Below, piece after piece: positions 36,929 to 47,373 of a stretch of DNA of 64,000 nt (the stretch's first letter is position 1; the number at the start of each line of letters is the position of its first letter). Source of the DNA: Serratia sp. DD3. Lineage in GTDB: Bacteria > Pseudomonadota > Gammaproteobacteria > Enterobacterales > Enterobacteriaceae. The stretch lies in NCBI RefSeq assembly GCF_000496755.2, contig NZ_AYKS02000067.1, positions 1 through 64,000 on the forward strand, read 5' to 3'. A model generated the notes under the pieces. The model saw only the letters and a list, made by a program, of their open reading frames with translations, was not told where the DNA came from and searched no databases. Made by a program: the position numbers and the translations under genes.

Positions 36929-39010
36929 ATGAGTAAAGGTATTGATCAGGCGGCCACCCAGGCCGGAATTGCTGCCAACTACATGAATGCCCATGGTAAA
37001 CGCCAGGCGACTTCGCCGGAAACCAAGCGTAAGTTGCTGGCTGCGATGCGTGGCAACCCATCGCAGCCCGAGGGGGCTCCACTACCGAATGTTAAAATTT
37101 TTTATCATGGTAGTCCGTTGGCCTTGCCACTAGCGGGCAAGGGTGAATATCTCTGGACGTTGCACTGTGAAGATGGCCACCAGCAACAAGGTCGCGCCAG
37201 TGCGGGGAAAACCTTGACGCTGCCTGGCAAATTACCACTAGGCTATCATCAACTCATCTTGAGTCAGGGGGAACAACAATGGGCCTGCCGGCTGATTATC
37301 GCGCCGAAACGTTGTTATGAACCGGATGTGTTGTTAAGTGGCAAGAAGCTGTGGGGGGCTTGTGTCCAACTTTATACGCTGCGTTCCGCACGTAATTGGG
37401 GCATCGGTGATTTTGGCGACTTGCGCGTGATGATCGATGAGGTTGGGCAGCGTGGTGGTGCCTTTGTTGGGCTTAACCCGATTCATGCTCTTTATCCAGC
37501 CAGCCCGGAAAGTGCCAGCCCTTATAGTCCTTCTTCCCGACGCTGGTTGAATGTGGCGTATATCGATGTCAATGCAGTAGAGGACTTTCAACGCAGTGAA
37601 GGGGCCCAACAGTGGTGGCATCAGGCCACCACACAGCAGTTACTGGAGCAAGCGCGCAACAGTGACTGGGTAGATTATAGCGCGGTGATGCAATTGAAAC
37701 TGACCGCGCTGAAGCTGGCTTTTCCACTGTTTCAGGCTCGTCAGGAAGAGGATGCGCTGAAACAGGCATTTGCCCATTTTGTTGAGCAAGGTGGCAGCAG
37801 CCTCTATCAGCAGGCGGCTTTTGATGCACTGCATGCCCATCTTTTGGCGCAAGACAGCAGTATGTGGGGCTGGCCGGTCTGGCCTGAAGCCTATCGCCAA
37901 GGCAACAGCCCGGCAGTGTTGGCATTCTGCCAACAGCATGAGGATGAAGTCAGGTTCTATCTGTGGTTGCAATGGCTGGCAGCCAGCCAGTTTAGCGACT
38001 GCTTCCGCCAAAGCCAGCAGCGGGAAATGCCGATTGGCTTGTATCGGGATCTGGCTGTGGGGGTGGCAGAAGGGGGATCTGAAACCTGGTGCGAGCAGGA
38101 TCTGTATTGCCTGAAGGCTTCGGTAGGGGCACCGCCGGATATTCTTGGTCCACTGGGGCAGAATTGGGGGTTACCACCGATGGATCCCCACGTCATGGTG
38201 GCGCGTGGCTATCAGCCTTTTATTGACTTACTCCGTGCCAACATGACCAGTTGTGGTGCTCTGCGTATCGATCATGTCATGGCGTTGTTGCGCTTATGGT
38301 GGATCCCCTACGGTGAGACGGCGGATCAGGGGGCCTATGTAAAGTATCCGGTTGACGATCTGCTGGCGTTATTGGCGTTAGAGAGCCAGCGTCATCACTG
38401 TATGGTGATTGGTGAAGATCTTGGCACGGTACCGGTGGAGATTGTCGCTAAATTGCGTGAGAGCGGCATTTACTCTTACAAAGTGCTCTATTTTGAGCAT
38501 GATGAGGAAGAGCAGTTCCGTGCGCCGCAGTCTTACCCGGTACAGGCGATGGCGACGATTACCACCCATGATCTGCCGACAATGCGTGGTTATTGGCAAA
38601 GTGGTGATTTGACGCTGGGTAATAAACTGGGGCTCTACCCGGATGCCGAAGTGCTTAAAACACTGTTTGCTGACCGAGAGCGCGCCAAGCAAGGCTTGCT
38701 GGATGGGCTGCACCATTATGGTTGTGTGCCACAAAAGGTGAGCAAGAAGGCACTCTTGCTGGCAATGAACCCGACACTTAACCGTGGTCTGCAGCGTTAT
38801 GTGGCTGACAGTGCCAGTGCGTTGCTTGGTCTACAGCCGGAAGATTGGTTGAACATGGTGGAACCGGTGAATATTCCAGGTACCAGTGATCAATATCCTA
38901 ACTGGCGGCGCAAACTGAGCCATACACTGGAAGAGATGTTTGCCGATCCGCAGGTGAATCGTTTATTGAAAGATTTAGATAAACGACGCAGGAAAGTATC
39001 GGTCGCTTAA
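36929..39010 (+). CDS. malQ: 4-alpha-glucanotransferase (amylomaltase)
   Basis: This GH77 enzyme of 693 aa (694 in E. coli) disproportionates maltose and maltodextrins. Start ATG follows AAGGAGAGCG. Signature blocks: WGACVQLYTLRSARNWGIGDFGDL, SASPYSPSSRRWLNVAYIDV, ALRIDHVMALLRLWWIP (catalytic Asp), MVIGEDLGTVP (acid/base Glu) and TITTHDLPTMRGYW. An N-terminal Enterobacteriaceae-type extension of about 140 residues is present. Cotranscribed with malP under MalT. Confidence 0.97.
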   Translation: MSKGIDQAATQAGIAANYMNAHGKRQATSPETKRKLLAAMRGNPSQPEGAPLPNVKIFYHGSPLALPLAGKGEYLWTLHCEDGHQQQGRASAGKTLTLPGKLPLGYHQLILSQGEQQWACRLIIAPKRCYEPDVLLSGKKLWGACVQLYTLRSARNWGIGDFGDLRVMIDEVGQRGGAFVGLNPIHALYPASPESASPYSPSSRRWLNVAYIDVNAVEDFQRSEGAQQWWHQATTQQLLEQARNSDWVDYSAVMQLKLTALKLAFPLFQARQEEDALKQAFAHFVEQGGSSLYQQAAFDALHAHLLAQDSSMWGWPVWPEAYRQGNSPAVLAFCQQHEDEVRFYLWLQWLAASQFSDCFRQSQQREMPIGLYRDLAVGVAEGGSETWCEQDLYCLKASVGAPPDILGPLGQNWGLPPMDPHVMVARGYQPFIDLLRANMTSCGALRIDHVMALLRLWWIPYGETADQGAYVKYPVDDLLALLALESQRHHCMVIGEDLGTVPVEIVAKLRESGIYSYKVLYFEHDEEEQFRAPQSYPVQAMATITTHDLPTMRGYWQSGDLTLGNKLGLYPDAEVLKTLFADRERAKQGLLDGLHHYGCVPQKVSKKALLLAMNPTLNRGLQRYVADSASALLGLQPEDWLNMVEPVNIPGTSDQYPNWRRKLSHTLEEMFADPQVNRLLKDLDKRRRKVSVA

Positions 39011-39026
39011 CGTTGTCAGGTTGATC

Positions 39027-39060
39027 AGTCATCCCCCAGTCAAATGAGTGGGGGATGACT
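39027..39060. terminator. Bidirectional hairpin between malQ and nfuA
   Basis: AGTCATCCCCCA (39027-39038) and TGGGGGATGACT (39049-39060) form a perfect 12-bp stem with a 10-nt loop. It sits between the two convergent stop codons. Confidence 0.8.
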
Positions 39061-39066
39061 TAAATA

Positions 39067-39642
39067 TCAATAATATGAATGCTCACCACGTTGATGTTCG
39101 GTCAGGTCCCGTACACCTTTGAGTTCAGGGAAGCGCTGTAGCAGCTCTTTCTCGATCCCTTCCTTCAAGGTGACATCAACCATTGAACAACCATTGCAAC
39201 CCCCACCAAACTGCAGGATGGCCAGCCCGTCGTCAGTAATTTCCATCAACGTCACATGGCCGCCATGACCCGCCAACTGTGGGTTGATCTGCGATTGCAG
39301 CACATACTCTACGCGTTCCATCAGGGGCGCGTCATCGGTCACCTTACGCATTTTGGCGTTAGGTGCTTTTAGCGTCAGTTGTGAACCGAGTTGGTCGGTC
39401 ACGAAGTCGATTTCAGCCTCTTCCAAATAGGGCGCACTGAGTTCGTCAACGTAAGCAGAGAGTTTGTCGAACTTGAGTTCAGTATCCGTGGCTTCCACCG
39501 CATCGGGTGGACAATAGGAAACGCCACATTCAGCCGTTGGCGTACCTGGGTTGATCACAAATACGCGGATTTGGGTGCCTTCTTCTTGATTCGCCAGCAA
39601 TTTGGCAAAGTGTTCCTGTGCAGCATCGGTTATACGAATCAT
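39067..39642 (-). CDS. nfuA: Fe-S biogenesis protein NfuA
   Basis: This 191-aa carrier (same length as E. coli) brings [4Fe-4S] clusters to targets such as aconitase and lipoyl synthase, mainly under oxidative stress or iron lack. The N-terminal domain is a degenerate A-type fold (residues 1-95). The C-terminal Nfu domain has the cluster-binding CxxC at Cys149 and Cys152 ([16 protein letters not shown]). It lies in the order gntX-nfuA as in E. coli. Confidence 0.97.
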   Translation of the reverse strand: MIRITDAAQEHFAKLLANQEEGTQIRVFVINPGTPTAECGVSYCPPDAVEATDTELKFDKLSAYVDELSAPYLEEAEIDFVTDQLGSQLTLKAPNAKMRKVTDDAPLMERVEYVLQSQINPQLAGHGGHVTLMEITDDGLAILQFGGGCNGCSMVDVTLKEGIEKELLQRFPELKGVRDLTEHQRGEHSYY

Positions 39643-39700
39643 AGTGTTAGCTCAATAGTTGACTTCTATAGTAGGGTATAATACGCCTATTGCTGTGGTA

Positions 39701-40384
39701 CTACAATGTGCGGCAGATACACCATATCTGTAATGATGCCACACCTTGTTTCTGTAGTAGTGTAGCGATTTCTGCCACGGTGCTGCCAGTGGTGACGACA
39801 TCATCCAGCAAAGCCACATGCCGCCCAGCCAGATTTTCATCGCAGCGAAAAGCTCCACGTAGATTACGCCGTCGTAAGCGTGCTATCAATTGCTGTTGTG
39901 GTGAGGTGGCTCTCACTCGGCGTAAGGCCGCAGGATGATACTCACACCCTAGCCAGTGCGCCAATGGCCGCGCCAGCAGGTCACTTTGGTTGTAACCACG
40001 CCGCCAGCAACGCTTATTCTGCAACGGGACGGATAAAATGATCTCCGGTTTGTTCAGAGAGTGTTCGCGTCGTGCCTTTAGCCAGTGCAGCAGGAGTAAA
40101 CGCGCCAAGGTAGTCGCCAGTGCGGGTGTGCGCTGGAACTTGAAACGCTTAATCAGCGAGCTGAGCGGAGGACGGTAATCAGTCACAAAAACCAGAGACT
40201 GCCAAGGGGGCGGTTTCAGTAGGCAACGGCCACAGGGCTGATGTGGGTCGCCACTGGGCAGACCGCAGCAGGGGCAACAACAGGGGTTACTGGGTAATAA
40301 GCGTAGGCAGTAACTGCATATACCCTGTTGCTTAAGCTGTAATGGTTGTCGGCATAGCCAACAGCGGCTGTGGATTGGTAGCAT
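39701..40384 (-). CDS. gntX: Phosphoribosyltransferase-like ComF family protein
   Basis: This 227-aa ComFC-family protein has an N-terminal zinc-ribbon-like region with paired cysteines (CWLCRQPL, CSYCLRLL, CCPCCGLPSG, CGRCLLKPP). A C-terminal PRTase domain follows, with the PRPP-binding signature HVALLDDVVTTGSTVAEIA. The ATG at 40384 gives exactly the E. coli length, and the longer upstream frame overlaps bioH and is rejected. Homologues are needed for DNA uptake in competent bacteria. E. coli GntX is linked to growth on DNA as a nutrient, which fits the hof genes at 60007. Confidence 0.94.
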   Translation of the reverse strand: MLPIHSRCWLCRQPLQLKQQGICSYCLRLLPSNPCCCPCCGLPSGDPHQPCGRCLLKPPPWQSLVFVTDYRPPLSSLIKRFKFQRTPALATTLARLLLLHWLKARREHSLNKPEIILSVPLQNKRCWRRGYNQSDLLARPLAHWLGCEYHPAALRRVRATSPQQQLIARLRRRNLRGAFRCDENLAGRHVALLDDVVTTGSTVAEIATLLQKQGVASLQIWCICRTL

Positions 40385-40452
40385 AGTCCCCCCTTGTGTT
40401 AGATCCATCGTCATGCAAGTGGCAAGGCGAAGTGTAGTGAGGACAATAATTG

Positions 40453-41238
40453 ATGACAGCGTTGTATTGGCAAACATTAGGTGAAGGCGATCGCGATCTT
40501 GTGCTGTTGCACGGATGGGGGCTGAATGCGGAAGTGTGGGGTTGCTCGGTAGCGCGATTAGCGCCGCATTTTCGTCTGCATCTGGTCGACCTGCCCGGTT
40601 ATGGTCGCAGCCAAGGGTATGGTGCACTTTCCTTACCACAAATGGCCGAGATTTTATTGGCCCGGGCCCCCGCACAGGCTTACTGGTTAGGCTGGTCACT
40701 CGGCGGGCTGGTGGCTGGGCAAGTTGCCTGGATGCAGCCAGAACGCGTGATGGGGCTGATTACCGTCGCCTCTTCCCCTTGTTTTACCGCACAAAGTTTT
40801 ACCGCACAAACACCGTGGCCGGGGATCCTCCCCGAGGTGTTGAGTCGCTTTCAGCAACAGCTGAACGAGGATTTCAAGCGGACCGTAGAGCGTTTTCTGG
40901 CGTTACAGACTTTGGGTACCGAGAGTGCCCGTCAGGATGCCCGTCAGTTGAAAACGGTGGTGCTTAATCAACCGATACCGAGCGTTGAAGTTCTGGATAA
41001 TGGATTGGAGATGTTGCGTACTGTAGACCAGCGGCAGCAATTGATAAGTTTAACGTTACCCATACTGCGCGTTTACGGTGCTCTGGACGGGCTGGTCCCA
41101 CGTAAAGTGGCCCATCAGCTTGATGAACTGTGGCCAAACTCGGCGTCGGTGGTGATCCCCAAAGCGGCTCATGCCCCTTTTATTTCTCACCCCGAGGAGT
41201 TTGCTCGCATTATTCATCAATTTGTTGCTGCCGTTTGA
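40453..41238 (+). CDS. bioH: Pimeloyl-[acyl-carrier protein] methyl ester esterase BioH
   Basis: This alpha/beta hydrolase removes the methyl group from pimeloyl-ACP methyl ester and closes the first stage of biotin synthesis. It has 261 aa against 256 in E. coli. The catalytic triad is visible as Ser82 (GWSLGG), Asp212 (LDGLVP) and His240 (AAHAP). Asp and His are shifted by five relative to E. coli because of a 15-bp tandem duplication at 40782-40811 ([10 protein letters not shown]), in the cap region. The ATG at 40453 is used; a TTG lies just before it. Divergent from gntX. Confidence 0.95.
   Translation: MTALYWQTLGEGDRDLVLLHGWGLNAEVWGCSVARLAPHFRLHLVDLPGYGRSQGYGALSLPQMAEILLARAPAQAYWLGWSLGGLVAGQVAWMQPERVMGLITVASSPCFTAQSFTAQTPWPGILPEVLSRFQQQLNEDFKRTVERFLALQTLGTESARQDARQLKTVVLNQPIPSVEVLDNGLEMLRTVDQRQQLISLTLPILRVYGALDGLVPRKVAHQLDELWPNSASVVIPKAAHAPFISHPEEFARIIHQFVAAV
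40782..40811 (+). repeat. 15-bp tandem duplication inside bioH
   Basis: TTTTACCGCACAAAG is followed at once by TTTTACCGCACAAAC, adding five codons in frame. Confidence 0.95.
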
Positions 41239-41272
41239 ATGAACTGGGGTATCAATGAGATGCCCCCGATGT

Positions 41273-41509
41273 TCATTTCAAACGATAAACCACCAAGCTA
41301 CAACCTTGGCCTTGGGGGCAGTTTCGGCAACTACCGCTCAGGCAGGATTGACTGCTTTGTTCAATACGTTCCACCTTGCCCATCGCAGTCAAGCGTTCCA
41401 GAATCGCCTCTACCAGTGGCAACGGTGTCGCCAATTGGCGGCTCAGTTGCTGTGCCTGGGCACTGCCCAGCAGGGCCAGCGCATCACGAATTTGTAGCAA
41501 GCTGGCCAT
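41273..41509 (-). CDS. feoC: Ferrous iron transport protein FeoC
   Basis: This 78-aa small winged-helix protein ends the feo operon. Its start ATG (41509) shares a base with the feoB stop (TAATG), as in E. coli. N-terminal winged helix (LLQIRDALALLGSAQAQQLSRQL). C-terminal cysteine cluster CLSGSCRNCPQGQGC can hold an Fe-S cluster in homologues. It is thought to stabilise FeoB; its exact role is debated. Confidence 0.93.
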   Translation of the reverse strand: MASLLQIRDALALLGSAQAQQLSRQLATPLPLVEAILERLTAMGKVERIEQSSQSCLSGSCRNCPQGQGCSLVVYRLK

Positions 41510-43824
41510 TAATGACAATCACCTTGTGGATGCTGCTGGCATGTCACGGGGGTTGCACTGCGTAGCCGGATGGTGATGCGGTTGCGTGCTTTACGTAAAC
41601 CGAGCAGAACCAGTGCATTGAACAGGAGCACCAACAGGATTGACACCATACTGTATTGTGGATGTTGGCTGAAGGTTACCACTTGATAGAACAGGGTGGA
41701 CAGTGAGTAGGCCACATTGAGTCCCCAGAGAATGGAGAAGGTCATCCAGCCACGGCTAGACTCACGGGCAATGGCCCCCATCACTGAAACACAAGGGACA
41801 TACAGCAACACGAAGATCAGGTAGCTGTAGGCTGAGATGGCAGAACCAAATTTGCTGCTCATCACCCCCATTGAACCGGTGTCCATTTCCCCATCGCCTT
41901 TGCTGGCCTCGATGGGGTTGGCGAGTACACTGAGGCTGAAGGTTTGCTTGATACTCTGCCAAGTTTCTTTGGCCGCGGCCCCCAGTTCATCAAGCAGGTT
42001 AAAGCTGGCGGCATCAAACGGTTGTTGAGTGATCTGTTCGGCGGTATACAAGGTGTTAAGTGTGCCAACCACCACTTCTTTCGCCATTGCACCGGTAACC
42101 AGGCCAACGGTAGCCTGCCAGTTATCAGGGTGAATCCCGATGGGCTGCAACAGAGGCGTGAGCACTTTGGACACCGACGCCAAGGCGGAATCATTGATGT
42201 TATCTACCGGTTTACCATTGAATGAGAAGCTGTTCAGGCCGCCAATCAGGATACTGGCTATCACGATCACTTTTCCTGCGCGTAGCACAAACCCTTTCAG
42301 ACGTTGCCAGGTTTGCAGCAGCAGGCTTTTTAAATGTGGCACATGATAGACCGGTAATTCCATCACAAAGGGTGAGGCTTCACCGCGCATGATGGTGTAT
42401 TTCAATACCAAGCCGGTGAGGATAGCAACCGCAATCCCCAGCATATAGAGTGAGAACACCACACTCGCACCATGTTGGCCGAAGAAGGCGGCAGCGAATA
42501 CGGCGAAGATTGCCAAGCGGGCACCACATGACATAAACGGTGCCATCATGATGGTAATCAACCGTTCACGTTGGGCATCCAGCGTGCGAGCGCCCATGAT
42601 CGACGGCACGTTACAACCAAAGCCGACAATCAGTGGGACGAAAGATTTGCCAGGGAGCCCAAGTAATTGCATCAGGCGATCCATCACAAACGCCGCGCGC
42701 GCCATATAACCGGAGTCTTCCAGAAATGACAGGAACAGATACATCATGCCGATTTGTGGCACCAGCGGCAGAACCGTATTGATACCGCCCCCCACACCTT
42801 GTGCCAGGAAGATAGTGAGCCATTCCGGGAAGTGCAACGTGTAGCCGACCCATTGGATACCCTGGATAAAGATCGCTGCTGAGCCGAGATCGAAAATCGG
42901 CTGTAGAGCGCCACCGATATTAATCGCTAACAGGAACATCAGGTACATCACCAGCAGGAAGATCGGCACACCTAGCCAGCGGTTGAGGATCACGCGATCC
43001 AAGGCGGCGGTCAGACGGTTGGGCTGAGCTTGCTGAGCGTTGCTGACGGCATTGCAAATGGTAGCGATGGATTGGTAACGGGCATCAGCAATCACCAGCG
43101 CTGGGTCATCCAGGTGTTGTTGTAACGTCAGTTTGACCTGCGGCAGCATGTTCACCGCATCACCTGCCAACTGAACACTGTAGATGTCACCTTCTAGCAT
43201 TTGCAGTGCCAGCCAGCGGCGCTGTTCCGTTGGTAGATTCTGTGGCATGGCAGCGGTGAGTTTGGCGATTTCTTCTTGTAGCTGCGGCGGGTAATTTACC
43301 AGTGGTTTGAGTTGGTTAAACTGATGACGGTCAATGGTCCACTTTAAGCTGTCGATACCATTGGCTTTGGTGGAAATCAGCGAGACCACCGGGCAGCCGA
43401 GGCGATCAGAAAGGGCGTCGATGTCGATTTCGATATTCTGACTTTTGGCGATATCCTGCATGTTCAAGGCGACGATACAAGGAATACCCAGTTCCAGCAG
43501 TTGGAGCGTCAGGTAGAGGTTACGTTCCAGATTGGAGGCATCAACCACGTTAATCAGCAAATCTGCTTCACCGCCCAGGATATAGTGGCAGGCAATCTGC
43601 TCATCCAGAGAGGTTTGCTCTGAGATGGTGGTGAGCGAGTAGGTTCCGGGGAGGTCAACCAGCGTCACTTGTGATTGTGGAGTGCTGAACTGACCTTCTT
43701 TGCGTTCAACCGTGACGCCAGCCCAGTTACCGACATGCTGACGCGCGCCGGTAAGTTGGTTGAACAGCGTGGTTTTCCCTGAATTCGGGTTACCGATTAA
43801 GCCAATAGTTATTTTCTTCATCAT
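41509..43824 (-). CDS. feoB: Ferrous iron transporter FeoB
   Basis: This 771-aa inner-membrane Fe(II) permease has an N-terminal GTPase-like domain: G1 GLIGNPNSGKTTLFNQL, G2 near GVTVERKEG, G3 VDLPGTYSL, G4 LNMQDIA. Core membrane domain with two Gate motifs: MYLFLSFLEDSGYMARAAFVMDRLM and VGFGCNVPSIMGARTL...PFMSCGARLAIF. A C-terminal cysteine pair ends the chain. The start is ATG-ATG, and the second (43821) matches E. coli MKK better. Between feoA and feoC on one transcript. Confidence 0.97.
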   Translation of the reverse strand: MMKKITIGLIGNPNSGKTTLFNQLTGARQHVGNWAGVTVERKEGQFSTPQSQVTLVDLPGTYSLTTISEQTSLDEQIACHYILGGEADLLINVVDASNLERNLYLTLQLLELGIPCIVALNMQDIAKSQNIEIDIDALSDRLGCPVVSLISTKANGIDSLKWTIDRHQFNQLKPLVNYPPQLQEEIAKLTAAMPQNLPTEQRRWLALQMLEGDIYSVQLAGDAVNMLPQVKLTLQQHLDDPALVIADARYQSIATICNAVSNAQQAQPNRLTAALDRVILNRWLGVPIFLLVMYLMFLLAINIGGALQPIFDLGSAAIFIQGIQWVGYTLHFPEWLTIFLAQGVGGGINTVLPLVPQIGMMYLFLSFLEDSGYMARAAFVMDRLMQLLGLPGKSFVPLIVGFGCNVPSIMGARTLDAQRERLITIMMAPFMSCGARLAIFAVFAAAFFGQHGASVVFSLYMLGIAVAILTGLVLKYTIMRGEASPFVMELPVYHVPHLKSLLLQTWQRLKGFVLRAGKVIVIASILIGGLNSFSFNGKPVDNINDSALASVSKVLTPLLQPIGIHPDNWQATVGLVTGAMAKEVVVGTLNTLYTAEQITQQPFDAASFNLLDELGAAAKETWQSIKQTFSLSVLANPIEASKGDGEMDTGSMGVMSSKFGSAISAYSYLIFVLLYVPCVSVMGAIARESSRGWMTFSILWGLNVAYSLSTLFYQVVTFSQHPQYSMVSILLVLLFNALVLLGLRKARNRITIRLRSATPVTCQQHPQGDCH

Positions 43825-43884
43825 ACAACGTGATACCCGTCAGTCAGTTAAGACGGCAAAAAACGGCGGCAGGCGGATATCCTG

Positions 43885-44109
43885 CTACGGTTGATTCTCA
43901 AGCAGAATCAGGTCTAAATCTTTTTTCCGCAGCACCAGGCTGACGCGGTGAGTTTTTATTTCAATGGGATCACCCAGTGGAGCCACCCGCACGACGTTAA
44001 ATAGCGAGCCGGGCAACATTCCCAGTGACAGGAGTTTCTGGCGATAGGCCGGGCTGATTTCGCTGGAGAAACCGGTAATTTTATATGTCTGTTTAGGAAG
44101 AAGATTCAT
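43885..44109 (-). CDS. feoA: Ferrous iron transport protein FeoA
   Basis: This 74-aa SH3-like cytoplasmic protein (75 aa in E. coli) is required for full FeoB activity and probably binds its cytoplasmic domain. Family core [30 protein letters not shown] is intact. First gene of feoABC, 60 bp before feoB. Confidence 0.95.
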   Translation of the reverse strand: MNLLPKQTYKITGFSSEISPAYRQKLLSLGMLPGSLFNVVRVAPLGDPIEIKTHRVSLVLRKKDLDLILLENQP

Positions 44110-44255
44110 ATTACCTTCTTAATGATCGCTCTTTTCTGCTGGAACATCGTGTTCAGAACCCTTTGTTACCCATGCTACCTGCATTGATAAAGTGAAGGTA
44201 AGTTGGTTAGGGCATTCTACTCCGACCATTGAGTAAAGAACAGACTAATACTAAT

Positions 44256-44268
44256 GAGAATGATTATC
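44256..44268 (-). promoter_or_regulatory. Fur box upstream of feoABC
   Basis: On the minus strand the sequence is GATAATCATTCTC, hexamers GATAAT and ATTCTC around one base, one mismatch from the Fur 6-1-6 consensus. It lies about 150 bp before feoA. Fur repression of feo is established in enterobacteria. I did not find a convincing FNR site. Confidence 0.7.
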
Positions 44269-44348
44269 AAATTCAATATGGGAAGTATTCGACAATAATG
44301 ATGGGGTGTGACAGCACTCATCGTTAATCAGATGACTGCTGTCGTTAG

Positions 44349-44379
44349 GCCCGTTGCAGCGGTGTTGGCGGCAACGGGC
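44349..44379 (-). terminator. Hairpin after tex
   Basis: GCCCGTTGC and GCAACGGGC pair (9 bp, loop of 13) 12 bp past the tex stop codon. No T-run on the minus strand. Confidence 0.45.
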
Positions 44380-44391
44380 TATTGCATCGGT

Positions 44392-46725
44392 TTAACTTTT
44401 TTTGCCAAAAGCTGCGGCCAGTGCATCTCCCATAGCGCTGTTGCCGGCTGGTGAGCTGTTACGTGGCTTGGCTTTGTTGTCTGCGGCTCGGGCAGGGGGG
44501 TTACGCGTGGCAGGGCTATTGTTACCGCCGCCACGGCGAGCTGAACCTTCACCGGGTTGTTCATCAAGGCGCATGCTCAACGCGATACGTTTACGCTGCA
44601 AATCGACTTCCATGACCTTCACTTTAACGATGTCACCGGCTTTCACCACAGTATGCGGATCCTCAACGAACTTATCCGCTAACGATGAGATATGGACCAA
44701 GCCATCCTGATGAACACCAATATCAACAAAGGCACCAAAGTTAGTGACGTTGGTTACTGAGCCTTCCAGGATCATGCCTATCTGCAGATCATTGAGCGTT
44801 TCCACACCTTCAGCAAAGAGTGCCGTTTTAAACTCTGGGCGAGGGTCACGCCCGGGTTTCTCTAACTCTTTGAGGATATCGGTGACGGTGGGAACACCGA
44901 ATTTTTCATCGGTAAAGTCACTGGCTTTGAGAGTGCGAATTGCATTGGGGTTACCCATCAAATCCTGCAATGCTTGCTGAGTTGCGGCAAGAATACGCTC
45001 TACCACCGGATAACTTTCAGGGTGAACCGTTGAGGAGTCCAACGGGTTATCCCCGTGGTTGATGCGTAAAAAGCCAGCGCATTGTTCAAAGGCCTTTGGC
45101 CCTAAACGACTGACTTTCAGCAACTGCTCGCGGTTGCTGAAGCGACCATTCTCATCACGCCAAGTGACGATGTTTTGCGCCATCATGCGAGTGAGACCGG
45201 CTACACGCGTCAATAACGGTACCGAAGCGGTATTGAGGTCAACACCCACCGCGTTCACACAATCTTCTACCACCGAGTCCAACTTTTTCGCCAACTGGCT
45301 CTGGCTGACATCGTGCTGGTATTGACCAACACCGATCGATTTAGGATCGATTTTTACCAGCTCCGCCAGCGGATCTTGCAAGCGACGGGCGATGGAAACA
45401 GCTCCCCGTAGCGATACATCGAGGTTTGGAAACTCCAGCGCAGCCAACTCAGAAGCAGAATAAACGGAAGCGCCAGCCTCACTGACAATCACTTTTTGTG
45501 CATTCACTGCCGGGAATTGCTGTTGCAATTGCGTATAGAAGCGCTCGGTTTCCCGGGATGCGGTGCCATTACCGATGGCAACCAGCTCAACTTGGTGTTT
45601 GATGCACAGTCGAGCCACGATCTCTGCCGCTTTTGCTGTCTGCCCGGTATGTGGATAAACGGTATCGGTAGCAACCAGCTTGCCGGTAGCATCGACCACC
45701 GCCACTTTGACGCCCGTACGTAGGCCCGGATCCAGGCCCATGGTGGCGCGCATACCAGCTGGTGCTGCCATCAGCAGGTCGTGCATGTTGCGGGCGAAGA
45801 CGTTGATCGCTTCATCTTCAGCACGCTCACGCAGGGTACTCATCAATTCAGTTTCCAGATGCAGTAACACCTTGATACGCCATGTCCAGTTAACCACGGA
45901 TTTGCGCCAGGCATCTGCGGGGGCGTTGTTCAGCCGCAGATTGAGGTGATTGATGACAATCAGCTCGCCCTGGCTTTCACGTGGTGTTTCTTCAAACTGC
46001 GGATCGGCATTTAACGTCAGTTGCAGTATGCCTTCATTACGGCCACGGAACATCGCTAAAGCACGGTGTGAGGGGACCTGAGCAATAGGTTCATGGTGGT
46101 CAAAGTAGTCGCGGAATTTCGCGCCCACTTCTTCTTTGCCTTCCACCACTTTGGATACCAGATGGGCATTTTTCCACAGGTAATGACGGACTTTAGCCAA
46201 CAGTGTGGCATCTTCAGCAAAGCGTTCCATCAGGATGTAGCGCGCACCATCCAGTGCCGCTTTGACATCACTAATCCCTTTTTCTGCATCAACAAACTGT
46301 TCCGCCAGTTGTTCTGGCTGTTGTTGTGGATCCTGCCAAAGAGAGTCAGCCAGCGGTTCCAGCCCAGCTTCGATGGCTATTTGCCCGCGCGTGCGCCGTT
46401 TAGGCTTATAAGGCAGGTACAGATCTTCCAGCTCGGTTTTACTCTGCGTGGCGTTAATTGCCGTGGCTAATGGCTCGGTCAGTTTGCCTTGTTCATCAAT
46501 GGATTTGAGAATGGTTTGGCGGCGATCTTCCAGTTCACGCAAATAACTCAGGCGAGTTTCCAATTGTCGTAGTTGGGTGTCATCCAGCCCACCAGTGACT
46601 TCCTTACGGTAGCGTGCGATAAACGGCACGGTATTACCTTCATCCAGCAGGCGGATAGCGGAGTCAACTTGCTCCGGTCGGGCCTGCAGTTCGGTTGCAA
46701 TAATTCGGCTTAGTGGGTCAGTCAT
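44392..46725 (-). CDS. tex: Tex family transcription accessory protein (S1 RNA-binding)
   Basis: This 777-aa conserved nucleic-acid-binding protein (YhgF in E. coli, 773 aa) is related to eukaryotic Spt6; its molecular job is not settled. Order: N-terminal helical Tex region, YqgF-like RNase H fold around [22 protein letters not shown] (about 330-350), helix-hairpin-helix ([21 protein letters not shown]), then S1 domain ([31 protein letters not shown]). A basic, low-complexity C-terminal tail ([19 protein letters not shown]) follows. Single gene beside greB, as in E. coli. Confidence 0.95.
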   Translation of the reverse strand: MTDPLSRIIATELQARPEQVDSAIRLLDEGNTVPFIARYRKEVTGGLDDTQLRQLETRLSYLRELEDRRQTILKSIDEQGKLTEPLATAINATQSKTELEDLYLPYKPKRRTRGQIAIEAGLEPLADSLWQDPQQQPEQLAEQFVDAEKGISDVKAALDGARYILMERFAEDATLLAKVRHYLWKNAHLVSKVVEGKEEVGAKFRDYFDHHEPIAQVPSHRALAMFRGRNEGILQLTLNADPQFEETPRESQGELIVINHLNLRLNNAPADAWRKSVVNWTWRIKVLLHLETELMSTLRERAEDEAINVFARNMHDLLMAAPAGMRATMGLDPGLRTGVKVAVVDATGKLVATDTVYPHTGQTAKAAEIVARLCIKHQVELVAIGNGTASRETERFYTQLQQQFPAVNAQKVIVSEAGASVYSASELAALEFPNLDVSLRGAVSIARRLQDPLAELVKIDPKSIGVGQYQHDVSQSQLAKKLDSVVEDCVNAVGVDLNTASVPLLTRVAGLTRMMAQNIVTWRDENGRFSNREQLLKVSRLGPKAFEQCAGFLRINHGDNPLDSSTVHPESYPVVERILAATQQALQDLMGNPNAIRTLKASDFTDEKFGVPTVTDILKELEKPGRDPRPEFKTALFAEGVETLNDLQIGMILEGSVTNVTNFGAFVDIGVHQDGLVHISSLADKFVEDPHTVVKAGDIVKVKVMEVDLQRKRIALSMRLDEQPGEGSARRGGGNNSPATRNPPARAADNKAKPRNSSPAGNSAMGDALAAAFGKKS

Positions 46726-46878
46726 AAGTCAGTTATCTGTTAGGAACGAAAATCGATAGGGGGGACAGTTATACGTATTGCTGGGGCAAAATGCCAGTCT
46801 CAGTATAGGAGGGGATGATTTTGGTCTGGCTGGGATCAGCAGCATCATCGCCCCTTCTCTCTGAGTCCGGGGCACAGG

Positions 46879-47373
46879 TTAAGAGCTGAATGAATCGCAC
46901 TGCCTGATATATTCGATCTCGTTGATTGACCAATAGGCAGCCCCCAACGGTGTTTGTACCGTGGCGGTATCCCCCACCTCTTTTTTCAGTAATGCGCGCG
47001 CCATGGGTGAGTCGATAGAGATGTAATCTTTGCGACCAAAAATTTCGTCATAACCCACGATGCGGAAGCGTTTAATATCGCCATCATCATTTTCAATCTC
47101 GACCCAAGCGCCAAAAAACACCTTGCCTTCCTGCTGTGGCGAGTAATCGACAATTTTCAGTTGTTCAAGGCATTTGGTGAGATAACGTACCCGGCGATCG
47201 ATTTCTCGTAACCGTTTTTTATTGTACTGATAATCAGCATTTTCACTTCGGTCACCCAAACTGGCCGCCCAGGTGACTTTTTTGGTGACTTCCGGGCGTT
47301 CTTCGCGCCAAAGATAATCCAGTTCTTGCTTTAACTTGTTGTAACCCTCGCGGGTGATCAGCAATGTTTTCAT
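46879..47373 (-). CDS. greB: Transcription elongation factor GreB
   Basis: GreB enters the RNA polymerase secondary channel and triggers cleavage of backtracked RNA. It has 164 aa against 158 in E. coli, with a slightly longer C-terminus (IEYIRQCDSFSS). Start MKTLLITREGYNKL by alignment. The coiled-coil tip residues lie in LGDRSENADYQYNKKRLREIDRR. The C-terminal FKBP-like domain is complete. Divergent from ompR. Confidence 0.96.
   Translation of the reverse strand: MKTLLITREGYNKLKQELDYLWREERPEVTKKVTWAASLGDRSENADYQYNKKRLREIDRRVRYLTKCLEQLKIVDYSPQQEGKVFFGAWVEIENDDGDIKRFRIVGYDEIFGRKDYISIDSPMARALLKKEVGDTATVQTPLGAAYWSINEIEYIRQCDSFSS

Noticed and set aside
40385..40699. Long N-terminal extension of gntX
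   Set aside because: It overlaps bioH on the opposite strand; the ATG at 40384 yields exactly 227 aa as in E. coli.
44110..44255. FNR site of feoABC
   Set aside because: Expected from E. coli, but no TTGAT-N4-ATCAA-like sequence of acceptable quality was seen.
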